Both the position numbers and the translations under genes were made by a program. From NCBI GenBank assembly GCA_028277395.1, contig JANQGJ010000096.1:1-64000 (forward strand): a stretch of 64,000 nucleotides of DNA, in the 5' to 3' direction. This DNA is from Bacteroidales bacterium (lineage in GTDB: Bacteria; Bacteroidota; Bacteroidia; Bacteroidales; F082). The notes beneath the pieces are model-generated. The model saw nothing but the letters and a program-made list of their open reading frames with translations, was not told the DNA's origin and did not search any database. This document shows positions 56,642 to 64,000 of this stretch, piece after piece; positions within the stretch are counted from its first letter, which is position 1, and every line of letters starts with the position of its first letter.

Positions 56642-57013
56642 TCAGTTTTCTGGATTGTTCGATCTGGTATCGGTAATTATAGTTTTAAAACTGTAAACTT
56701 TGGTATTATTTTTATCGGTGATATCTATGATAATTTGATAAACATTTATCCTTGAATCTAATTCTACAACTTCTTTTGTAACTGTTAAACCATTAATTGT
56801 TAGCTTTTCATCAAAATAATCATAATTTCTGCATGTTTCAGCCAGAACTTCGTTTGATAACAGAAATGCCTGCATTTTTAAGTCAACTTTATTACCGGTA
56901 TTCATTTTGATGAAAAAAGAGAATACTAATGCAGCTATTAAGAGAACCAAAGTCATTGAAATAACAGATTCAACTAATGTGCTACCCTTTAACTTTCTAT
57001 TTGTTATAGCCAT
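56642..57013 (-). CDS. Minor pseudopilin (GspI/PilV-like)
   Basis: A 123-residue protein with the prepilin-like leader R-K-L-K-G, then S-T-L-V-E-S (glutamate at +5, serine instead of phenylalanine at +1). A hydrophobic helix of about 20 residues follows. The remaining 80 residues are beta-rich, like GspI/PilV minor pilins. It overlaps the GspK-like gene by 10 bases and is followed by the GspJ-like gene after 2 bases. Serine at +1 is unusual but occurs in minor pilins. Confidence 0.75.
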   Translation of the reverse strand: MAITNRKLKGSTLVESVISMTLVLLIAALVFSFFIKMNTGNKVDLKMQAFLLSNEVLAETCRNYDYFDEKLTINGLTVTKEVVELDSRINVYQIIIDITDKNNTKVYSFKTIITDTRSNNPEN

Positions 57014-58272
57014 TTTAGTATATCTTTTTTAGATTTATTGAAAATTCCCGGCAAAATATTGAGGTAGCCCGGTTGACGATTATTTAATAATCTGGTGTTA
57101 AGCAGATAATTTTCATGAATAGATGAACTTGTAAACAGGATTGTAGATCTGCAGATCGTGTTTCCTGTTATTTCGCCACCAGCTTCAAATAATCCGTTAC
57201 AAAATACCTGTCCTCTGACACTGGCGCTTTCACTTAATGTAAATAATGTTGATTTTTGATTAATATTATCGGGAGCGATAAAGATCAGACCAACTACTGA
57301 TGATAACCCTGATATAGTTACATTTCTGTAGCTTTTAGGTTTATCATGGGTTATTAGTGCCACAACCGATGGGTATTGTAACTGACAGTTTTCCCCAATA
57401 AAGATCGAATCGCTGGCAATACACTGAATTACACCTTTAAAATCATCGGAAATCTCAATATAAGGTGCTTTAATAATAATATCCTCCAGTTTTGCCGAAG
57501 AATCTATTATAATTGATGTTTCAGATTCAATTATGTATTTACCTTTCAGGCTGATATTGGCAAGAGTAATATCTGATTCATCAAATATTATTTTGGCAGG
57601 TTTGGTAAATTCATTTTCTCCTTCATCTCCCTTAATGCTGCTGAAACCATCCTGAATAGAATTCACTAATTGAAATTGAAAAAAATTTCTTACCGAATCA
57701 ATGGTTGAATAGTAAACCGAAGGCATCATTGATTTACTGACGTTTATTTTTCCATTTACCAGTTGTTTTCCTGTAAACGGATAATTCCCGAGGTTACCTC
57801 GTTTAATCCCTTTACCTGGAAGATAAACATCACCTTCAATAATCGAGTTTCCACATAACCTGAGTGGTGTACCTTTTTCAAGCAGATACAGGCAATAATT
57901 GTTTGTTTCATCAATTGTATACCCTTCAAATGCGGTTTTGCCATGAACCTTACTGCCAACAACTTTGGTAGCTCCAATAACATTCAGAAATCCCCACCTG
58001 TGTTTAAACATCGTTACCTCTCGTTCATTATCATTCAAATACGATGACAAATCATTATCCTTCCATGCAAACCTGTTGTTGTTATAAAGAAGATATTTAA
58101 TTGCTGAATTGACGTCAGAAATAGCAATACTTGTTTTTATGGCTTTTGACTGATAGAATGAAACAATACCTGCCTGCATTAGTATTGTGCTTACAAAAAT
58201 TGTAATGGCGACCAATATAAAAACAGTAAATGCCAATACCGAACCCGAGAGTTTATTTTTTCGAATCTTCAT
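57004..58272 (-). CDS. Large pilin-like protein (GspK/PilX position) with beta-helix-like body
   Basis: A 422-residue protein. Its N-terminus K-L-S-G, S-V-L-A-F-T, then a 20-residue hydrophobic helix, resembles the class III leader of GspK/PilX, without the +5 glutamate, as in GspK. The large body lacks recognisable GspK domains. It instead shows repeating short strands in polymer-forming/beta-helix style (IIEGDVYLPGKG, later ISLKGKYIIESETSIII, LEDIIIKAPYIEISDDF, SVRGQVFCNGLFEAGGEITG). It overlaps the MORN gene by 20 bases. It is probably the tip protein of the filament or an anchor of it. Confidence 0.7.
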   Translation of the reverse strand: MKIRKNKLSGSVLAFTVFILVAITIFVSTILMQAGIVSFYQSKAIKTSIAISDVNSAIKYLLYNNNRFAWKDNDLSSYLNDNEREVTMFKHRWGFLNVIGATKVVGSKVHGKTAFEGYTIDETNNYCLYLLEKGTPLRLCGNSIIEGDVYLPGKGIKRGNLGNYPFTGKQLVNGKINVSKSMMPSVYYSTIDSVRNFFQFQLVNSIQDGFSSIKGDEGENEFTKPAKIIFDESDITLANISLKGKYIIESETSIIIDSSAKLEDIIIKAPYIEISDDFKGVIQCIASDSIFIGENCQLQYPSVVALITHDKPKSYRNVTISGLSSVVGLIFIAPDNINQKSTLFTLSESASVRGQVFCNGLFEAGGEITGNTICRSTILFTSSSIHENYLLNTRLLNNRQPGYLNILPGIFNKSKKDILKWL

Positions 58273-58942
58273 TCACAGGTACATTTGCATTATTTTCAGG
58301 AACTTCATCCGGGTCTACTATATCAGCATCTTTGGATTTTTTGTTTTTTTTCTTCTCTTTTTTTTCTTTATCGAAAAGCTTTAAGTTTTTGATTCCTAAG
58401 AAACCGCCATCATATGGTTTCCCTTTCTTATACTTTTGCCTGGTTAAAAGTTCTCCTTTTTTATAATCTGATTGCCAGCCATGTTGTTTCCCATTTTTGT
58501 AATAATAACTGGTAACTATCTGGTTATTCTCATCATAGGATATCGACTCTCCATTTTTCCTGCCTTTTTTCCAGCTATCCAAAGTTGTTAATGATCCATC
58601 TTCAGTCCAGTTCATCCAGGTTCCTGACTTTAACCCGTTTTTGAAAAAACCTTTTACAAGAATGTCTTTAGTGTTTTTTTTAAAATAGAGATACTCTCCA
58701 TGTAATAGGTAACCAGTGTATGCACCTTTGGTATAGTTAATAATTCCTTTGTCGTACCAATAATAGACCAGGTCAGTTTTCGATTTCCTGGTTTTCTTTT
58801 CCGTTTGTATTTCAAAACTATATTCACCATCTTTTGTTTCAACACTAACTTTTCTTGTTTTGTTCATGAAAAAGTCAGATTGACCATATAAATTAAAACA
58901 AATAAATACGATCTGAAATATTATAATAATCTTGGTTTTCAT
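58253..58942 (-). CDS. Exported MORN-repeat protein
   Basis: A 229-residue protein with a signal peptide (to LYGQ). About five MORN/YwqK-type repeats follow (patterns G-x-Y-T-G-Y-L-L-H-G-E-Y, G-F-F-K-N-G-L-K-S-G-T-W, Y-Y-K-N-G-K-Q-H-G-W). The tail is highly charged (KEKKEKKKNKKSKD, then an acidic end). It is embedded in the pilus-like operon between the GspC-like and GspK-like genes with overlap on one side. No known T2SS or T4P component has this design. It may act as a scaffold in the periplasm. Confidence 0.75.
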   Translation of the reverse strand: MKTKIIIIFQIVFICFNLYGQSDFFMNKTRKVSVETKDGEYSFEIQTEKKTRKSKTDLVYYWYDKGIINYTKGAYTGYLLHGEYLYFKKNTKDILVKGFFKNGLKSGTWMNWTEDGSLTTLDSWKKGRKNGESISYDENNQIVTSYYYKNGKQHGWQSDYKKGELLTRQKYKKGKPYDGGFLGIKNLKLFDKEKKEKKKNKKSKDADIVDPDEVPENNANVPVNEDSKK

Positions 58943-58951
58943 GACATATGT

Positions 58952-59440
58952 TTAGTTACAAAGTTTCACCGATTTTGTGTCTTTTTGGAATGATAGTAAT
59001 ACCGAATCATAACAAACATCAATCAGTTTTACTCCACCCTTTTCACTACCCTTACTAAGGATTACACTTTTACCATCAATACTCAAATTTGCTGAGTACT
59101 GACCACTGGAATTGTTTTGCAAAGCACCAAGGTATGTTACTTTTGGCCAGACCACATTCTTTTTTTTTGATGCGGCATTACGTCGTGATGCGGAATTTTT
59201 TTTTGGTGATCCCTGCTTTGTATAGCTGTTTACAGAAAGAAACGGATCCGGATAATTTAGAAGCAGCCTGATCGTATCACTTGTAATTTCTACCTTGTCT
59301 TTTTTTATTTTGTTGTTTTGAGTAATTGTAATATTGTCATTATCACTGAAAATTACACTGATTACTTTATACATAATGAACACCCATATTACAATTGTAA
59401 CAGGGAGCAATATTGTTCGTATATGCTTTAATTTTCTCAT
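58952..59440 (-). CDS. GspC/PilP-like inner-membrane protein
   Basis: A 162-residue protein with one N-terminal membrane helix (10-30), a short YPDPFL motif, a basic linker (KNSASRRNAASKKK) and a C-terminal beta domain. That domain has the pattern W-P-x-V-T-Y-L-G, then SGQYSANLSIDGKSVILSKG and VKLIDVCYDSVLLSF. This is the homology-region layout of GspC/PilP, which links the inner-membrane platform to the secretin. It overlaps the preceding gene by four bases (ATGA). Similarity is in layout only. Confidence 0.7.
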   Translation of the reverse strand: MRKLKHIRTILLPVTIVIWVFIMYKVISVIFSDNDNITITQNNKIKKDKVEITSDTIRLLLNYPDPFLSVNSYTKQGSPKKNSASRRNAASKKKNVVWPKVTYLGALQNNSSGQYSANLSIDGKSVILSKGSEKGGVKLIDVCYDSVLLSFQKDTKSVKLCN

Positions 59441-60369
59441 TTTGCACTGAGTTCAAATGACCAAAGTTCGCTAAACTCACCCCTGTTTCCGGCCTTGTCA
59501 ATACCTTTTACTCGCCAGTAATAAATACCATTTTCTAATTCGGTTTCATATTGGTTACCTGTGACCTTTGCATGTTCAATTACAGTAATCATACTCTCAT
59601 TTGAATAAATATAAAGAGAATCGTATTCCGAGGAGCCTGAGATTGGCGGTGAATTCCACACGCACAGTACAACTGAATCATTAATTATGCTATTATTTAA
59701 TGGGCTTATCAGTGTTCGTTTCTCTGGAACCGTTATGTCAATAAAATAACTTCTCTGGCTGTACAATGTTTCGGAAATCTCGTTTCTTGCATTTACTTTC
59801 CATGTGTATGAACCCTGAGTTTCAGGAACTGATAAACTAATGCTGGTTTCAGATGTAATTGTATCTAAAATAGGTACCCCTTCCTGTAAAATAACCAGGT
59901 TATAGTTTTCAGCATTGTATAGCTTATTCCAGTAGTAATTTTGTGTTAGTGAATTTGTTGTGTCATTTTCAACTGGTGTGTATAATATTACGGTTTCATT
60001 GGTTAGATCAGGTGTTGAATCAATAACCAGGGAATGAACGGAATATTCTGTTTCATAAACAGAATTAAGTGCTCTTACCCTCCATTCGTATTTATTTGGA
60101 TTTAAATTAAACAGAAATTGGTTACCTGAAATAGTAGTGTCAAGAATAAGACGTTCAGTTTGAATAAAATCAGGAGTTGCGATCTGCAGTTGATATTTTT
60201 CTGCGTCTTCAACATAATCCCACCAGAATGTATTTGTACTTATTGTTGTTTCAAGATTATTATGAGGTGCTAATAGTACAACTTTGCTTTCAGAAATATC
60301 ATTTACAAAAATGTCTGAACAACCAATGGTTAAAAGCACTAATACTATGTATATTGACGGATTTCTCAT
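59437..60369 (-). CDS. FnIII-repeat lipoprotein in the filament operon
   Basis: A 310-residue lipoprotein (lipobox TIGC). Three fibronectin type III-like domains follow, each ending in the same strand pattern: K-Y-E-W-R-V-R-A, S-Y-T-W-K-V-N-A and Y-Y-W-R-V-K-G. It overlaps the PilO/GspM-like gene by four bases upstream and the GspC-like gene by four downstream, so it is translationally coupled to both. It could act as a pilotin-like or cell-wall-facing factor of the secretin, or as a substrate-binding protein. That is inference. Confidence 0.75.
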   Translation of the reverse strand: MRNPSIYIVLVLLTIGCSDIFVNDISESKVVLLAPHNNLETTISTNTFWWDYVEDAEKYQLQIATPDFIQTERLILDTTISGNQFLFNLNPNKYEWRVRALNSVYETEYSVHSLVIDSTPDLTNETVILYTPVENDTTNSLTQNYYWNKLYNAENYNLVILQEGVPILDTITSETSISLSVPETQGSYTWKVNARNEISETLYSQRSYFIDITVPEKRTLISPLNNSIINDSVVLCVWNSPPISGSSEYDSLYIYSNESMITVIEHAKVTGNQYETELENGIYYWRVKGIDKAGNRGEFSELWSFELSAK

Positions 60370-60902
60370 CTGTTTTTGTTTGTTATGTTTTGGATATACA
60401 TTTCACTAAACAGGTTTTTTTTCCTGGTTTTCCGGTTCAGATAAGTAGCAAATCTTACAGAAATAACTTTTCCCAGAGATTTTTCCTGTTCGATGTTGTT
60501 TAACAGCTTTAGAAGATTAACAAAAGAGCCTTCGGTTTTTACAATATTTGTTTCTATTGTAAATGTATTTTCTTCCCGTACGATGGATGGTGTAAGTTCA
60601 CTAATTATAAGTGAATGAGAGTCGCAGTAATTACTAACTCTGCTAATAATCCGGTTTCTTTTGTTTAATTCCGCATCACCTGATGATTCAATTGTGCCAG
60701 CTATATTATCTAACTCATTTTGTAGTTTTAGTATTTTTTGCGGAAGATTCCGTGACCTGCTTTTTTCAGATAACATAAGCTTATATTCATCATATAAAAC
60801 AAATGTTTTCTTAAAGGAGAACTGATAACTCAAAATGAGCACAAGTACTGTTATCAGTGCTGTATATAACAATTTCTTCTTTATTTTGTTTGAAAACATC
60901 AT
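60366..60902 (-). CDS. PilO/GspM-like inner-membrane protein
   Basis: A 178-residue protein. One N-terminal membrane helix (10-27) leads to a coiled-coil (about 45-85) and a small C-terminal ferredoxin-like domain (ISRVSNYCDSHSLIISELTPS, then the VKTEGSFVNLLKLLNNIEQ helix). This order is that of PilO/GspM, the partner of PilN/GspL. It shares one base with the upstream PilM/N-like gene and four with the downstream lipoprotein gene. The position right after the PilN-like protein supports the call. Confidence 0.75.
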   Translation of the reverse strand: MMFSNKIKKKLLYTALITVLVLILSYQFSFKKTFVLYDEYKLMLSEKSRSRNLPQKILKLQNELDNIAGTIESSGDAELNKRNRIISRVSNYCDSHSLIISELTPSIVREENTFTIETNIVKTEGSFVNLLKLLNNIEQEKSLGKVISVRFATYLNRKTRKKNLFSEMYIQNITNKNR

Positions 60903-62107
60903 CAGTCTTTAACAGTTAATTCCAGTATAAATTCCGTAATTTTTTTGTTGCCCGAGTATTTTAAATCGAATAGTTCTGCTGATTCAACAAATTCCATATT
61001 ATTTAATTTGCTTACCCAGTTGTTTATTTCTAAACTTGACCTTGAGTTACCGGTAATTAATATTGTGTTCTTTTGTATAACCAGGTTCTTTTTATATTTA
61101 TTTATCTCAACAGGATTAATGAGCATTTCGTCAAATACCATTTTTTTTGGTTTCGACGCAGCAATCTGATCAGCATAATATGCAAGCATGGATTTTGTAT
61201 CTAATCCGGTTTTTGTAAGTAGTTGCTTTTTTTGTGCCAGTTCTTTTTTAAGTTTTTTTTCTTTGTTTAACAATGATCGGTTATGAAAAACTTCCTGGTT
61301 AATATCATTTACTTTTTTATTATAGTTGCTGTATGCCAGGAAATTTATGATTAATAACAGAAATAATAATGCCACCCCGGATTTAGCAAATATCTTAATA
61401 GCAATATTAGCTTTGTAATCATTGGCCGAACATATTACCTCTTCGGTTTTGGAGGTTGTTGTGTAATCATAAACTGATAAGTGTTTTATTGAAGATGCAA
61501 GTGCCGGCAGGTATTTGCCATTTATTTCTTCCTCGGATATTAAATAACTATGATCTTCTCCCTCATATTTTTTAATACTCTCAATTGAAATTCCGGTGAA
61601 GTTGATTTCATAACCTGAAGTACAATAAGTTGAAACAGAATTATCTGTAATTGTATTAATAATATCAATATTTAATGGTCCTGCAAAAACATCAAGAATT
61701 GTATAGCCTGCATCCAAAAAGGATGTTATGGTATTACTTAATTGCTCGTTTCGAATAATTGCAACCCATGAGTTTTTTTCTTCCTGTTGGACTGTATTTA
61801 CAGAGAATTCGTTTTCCCTTGCAAACGGCAGGATTTTTTTGATTATTGACTCGTTTTCATCATTGTCTGCATAATCTTTTATTATAACACCTTTACCAGT
61901 GATAGTTAAACATACCGGTATTGTGTCCGGAAGTAATTCCTTGAGCTGTTTTAGATTTCTTATTTCTTCCTTTATTGGTTCAGGTATAAATCTGCCTTTT
62001 TCAATGTTTACAATTACAACATAATATGTAATTTCATTTTCAGAGTTAAAATTTACTTCTATCCCTGCTATTTTCCTGTATTTTATTATGTTGTTTAGTT
62101 TAATCAT
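60902..62107 (-). CDS. GspL-like protein (PilM-like domain joined to PilN-like domain)
   Basis: A 401-residue protein. Residues 1-230 are cytoplasmic and alpha/beta, in the place of PilM or the GspL cytoplasmic domain. A membrane helix follows at about 242-260, then a coiled-coil (265-305), and a PilN-type periplasmic ferredoxin-like domain ending VSKLNNMEFVESAELFDLKY. The one-chain arrangement is that of GspL rather than separate PilM and PilN. Actin-fold motifs are weak. It follows the secretin gene by 16 bases. Confidence 0.75.
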   Translation of the reverse strand: MIKLNNIIKYRKIAGIEVNFNSENEITYYVVIVNIEKGRFIPEPIKEEIRNLKQLKELLPDTIPVCLTITGKGVIIKDYADNDENESIIKKILPFARENEFSVNTVQQEEKNSWVAIIRNEQLSNTITSFLDAGYTILDVFAGPLNIDIINTITDNSVSTYCTSGYEINFTGISIESIKKYEGEDHSYLISEEEINGKYLPALASSIKHLSVYDYTTTSKTEEVICSANDYKANIAIKIFAKSGVALLFLLLIINFLAYSNYNKKVNDINQEVFHNRSLLNKEKKLKKELAQKKQLLTKTGLDTKSMLAYYADQIAASKPKKMVFDEMLINPVEINKYKKNLVIQKNTILITGNSRSSLEINNWVSKLNNMEFVESAELFDLKYSGNKKITEFILELTVKD

Positions 62108-62123
62108 TGTACGATAACAGGGT

Positions 62124-64000
62124 TTAATATATTATAGTTGGTTTGATGAAAACATTTAGTTTATCAAATGAATTTTCTTTCGTCCTGCTTGAAAACAACC
62201 ACTTTATTATTGGTATTCTACTAAGTAACGGAATACCGCTGCTTGATTCACTCAATTTCTTTTCTTCCAGGCCACCAAGCAATACCATTTCTTCATTTTT
62301 AATTCTTATCAGTGAGGTAAAGCTCCTAGAAATATTACCAGGAGGGGCTTCTTTGCTGATTCTTGTTGTAAAATCAGATTGTTCTACTACGATATCCAAT
62401 GTTATTTGTTCATTACCTGAAACAATTGGGTTTATTTTCAATGTAAAATCTACTTTTACAGGTTTATAATGTTGCGATTGAATATTTTGCGGATTCTGCG
62501 TACCAACAACACTGTTGGTTTCTTCAAGGTAGTATTCTGTATTTCCAATGGAAATGGAAGCTTCATGTCCGTTTAATGTTGATAATTTGGGAGTTGACCT
62601 CACCTTTACCAATCCATCACTTTCAAGAGCTTTCATTGACAAGTAGAAATTTGGTGATACTTTACCCATATTGAACCAGCCAAACCCGTTAAAGCTGTTT
62701 ATAAGTTTATTTACTGAAGATGAACTCATGGTAAAATCAACACCGGGAAGCAATGTTCCACCGGTTGTTACCGGTTCTTCACTTAAACCTGCACTTATTC
62801 CTGTAGATACGGAAACGTTTGACCGTGAATCAACGATCATTACTTCAATGAGCACTACGGGGACAACTTTGTCTATATCTGAAATAAATGCCTCAAGTTC
62901 GGTAATTGCCTGTGATGATCCGCAAATAATAAGGCTGTTGAGATCCGGGAATTCACTTATTTCAACTCCTTCAGATAACTTTGATGGTATTGCTGCTGTT
63001 ATATCAACTACGGTTCTGGACTTTAACTGGATCACTTTTGTTAACCTCAGCTTTTCAATATTTCTGTCCCCGATAAGATATATTCCATTTACAACCTTAA
63101 AAGTATAGGAAGATCCGCTCAGCAGTTTTTCAAGAAACTCTTCGTAACCAATATTCTTTATCTGAATGGATCTGTTTCCTTCAAGTTTGGAGTAGATATA
63201 GTAATTAATCCCAACTTCATTTGATACTGCTGACAGGATATCACCAATTGATACATTTAACGCAGTGACAGTTATGTTGCTTTGGTTGACAGCTGAAAAC
63301 TCAAACGAACTTTCATCATTTTTGGAACTACCCTTTCCGTATTTATTTTTTGATTTATTGTTGTTTGCAACAACTTCTTTCTTGTTAAGTATGTAAAATC
63401 CTTCATCATTGGTTACTACCATATCATTTGCCAGAGCGAATTTATCAAGGGACTGGTCAAATGGTGAATTGTCAATATAGCCGCTAACTCTTTTATCCTG
63501 AAGTCCCGGAGTAAATAATACATTTTTACCTGATTGAGATGTAATCTCTTTAACCACCATATATAATGAATCGTATTTCAGGTCCATCGACAGTGTATTG
63601 CTTTGTTTGTTATACACTATTTTAGGCTTTCTTGGCACATATGGCTTTGCCGGTTCTTCCGGTGGTATGTATTTCGAAAGTGAAATAATAGAACCTGTAA
63701 TTTCAAGGGTAAGATCATATTGTTTACAAAGAAAGACAATGAGTTCTTTTGCTTTAACTTCTGCAAAGTTGTTTGTTACGTCCACTCTTATTGACGGATC
63801 GATGGTAATGTTAAGTTTATTTAGTTTCGCCAGATTTCTGATTAATTCCTGTATTGGCACATTACTAACAGTAAATGAAACTTTTTCGTTTAATCCGGGA
63901 GAAACCGAATCTATCTGATTAAGTTTATGCGTGATCTCAGAAATTCTATCCTGACCATATAATGATGATTGTGTATATCCAACAGTTAATAAAAATAGTA
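62124..64000 (-). CDS. Secretin (GspD/PilQ type), 5' end beyond window
   Basis: At least 625 residues. The frame stays open past the GTG at 63860 to the window edge. The additional codons give LFLLTVGYTQSSLYGQ, the end of a signal peptide, then a hydrophilic stretch. N0/STN-like and N1-type domains fill the first half. The secretin core (from VVPVVLIEVMIVDSRS) contains VRSTPKLSTLNG. It ends with the family signature LLGGLEEKKLSESSSGIPLLSRIP. It forms the outer-membrane channel of the filament machine. The true start is a few codons beyond 64000. Confidence 0.92.
   Translation of the reverse strand, partial: LFLLTVGYTQSSLYGQDRISEITHKLNQIDSVSPGLNEKVSFTVSNVPIQELIRNLAKLNKLNITIDPSIRVDVTNNFAEVKAKELIVFLCKQYDLTLEITGSIISLSKYIPPEEPAKPYVPRKPKIVYNKQSNTLSMDLKYDSLYMVVKEITSQSGKNVLFTPGLQDKRVSGYIDNSPFDQSLDKFALANDMVVTNDEGFYILNKKEVVANNNKSKNKYGKGSSKNDESSFEFSAVNQSNITVTALNVSIGDILSAVSNEVGINYYIYSKLEGNRSIQIKNIGYEEFLEKLLSGSSYTFKVVNGIYLIGDRNIEKLRLTKVIQLKSRTVVDITAAIPSKLSEGVEISEFPDLNSLIICGSSQAITELEAFISDIDKVVPVVLIEVMIVDSRSNVSVSTGISAGLSEEPVTTGGTLLPGVDFTMSSSSVNKLINSFNGFGWFNMGKVSPNFYLSMKALESDGLVKVRSTPKLSTLNGHEASISIGNTEYYLEETNSVVGTQNPQNIQSQHYKPVKVDFTLKINPIVSGNEQITLDIVVEQSDFTTRISKEAPPGNISRSFTSLIRIKNEEMVLLGGLEEKKLSESSSGIPLLSRIPIIKWLFSSRTKENSFDKLNVFIKPTIIY

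Noticed and set aside
62671-63108. Plus-strand open frame of 145 codons
   Set aside because: Antisense to the secretin gene, low-complexity Ser/Thr composition.

Overview
The window comes from a member of the Bacteroidota, probably near Bacteroidales/Marinilabiliales. Four secreted proteins end in type IX secretion (T9SS) type A sorting domains. Genes are repeatedly preceded by the Bacteroidota -7 box TAnnTTTG rather than by Shine-Dalgarno sites. Several families are typical of the phylum (DUF3109, DUF4837, DUF5777, GxxExxY, a zinc-less DksA-like protein, an IleRS2-type isoleucyl-tRNA synthetase). DNA is AT-rich throughout. No tRNA, rRNA, CRISPR array, insertion sequence or prophage was recognised.

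Layout. 1-1.8 kb: GxxExxY gene with short repeats downstream, DUF3109 protein, ferritin. 1.9-7.1 kb: F-type ATP synthase operon atpB-E-F-H-A-G on the minus strand; atpD-atpC form a second minus-strand unit at 13.9-15.7 kb. Between them lie a SnoaL-like lipoprotein, a 1561-residue T9SS cargo protein and a TPR lipoprotein. 15.9-25 kb: small unknown gene, ileS, DksA-like protein, lspA, a Ycf48-type beta-propeller T9SS protein and a U32 protein. 25-27.7 kb: minus-strand envelope operon (cytochrome c-like pair, OB-fold, YceI, DUF5777 barrel). 27.8-47.9 kb: housekeeping and envelope genes (duplicated helical T9SS protein, thiL/TauE/asparaginase/lipocalin operon, pgi, ahcY, TlpA thioredoxin, DUF4837, MltD-like transglycosylase, flavodoxin, ABC exporter plus hybrid kinase, transaminase plus omega-amidase).

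48-64 kb is the accessory and most interesting part. First comes a T9SS protein, then a TPR-CHAT protease predicted to be exported and C-terminally membrane anchored. Convergent to it is a sigma factor/transmembrane anti-sigma pair whose anti-sigma carries a predicted periplasmic TPR domain. An XRE regulator and a 0.7-kb gene-free region with two hairpins follow. A second sigma/anti-sigma pair is convergent with a tightly overlapping nine-gene minus-strand operon for a type IV filament machine (type II secretion/type IV pilus-like): secretin, GspL/PilM-N-like, PilO/GspM-like, FnIII lipoprotein, GspC/PilP-like, MORN protein, GspK-like and two minor pseudopilins. The secretin runs off the right edge inside its signal peptide. 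ATPase, inner-membrane platform protein, major pilin and prepilin peptidase are not in the window.

The two strongest candidates for undescribed biology are the CHAT protease/anti-sigma/sigma module and the sigma-flanked Bacteroidota filament operon. Both functional readings are inferences from domain content and gene order.
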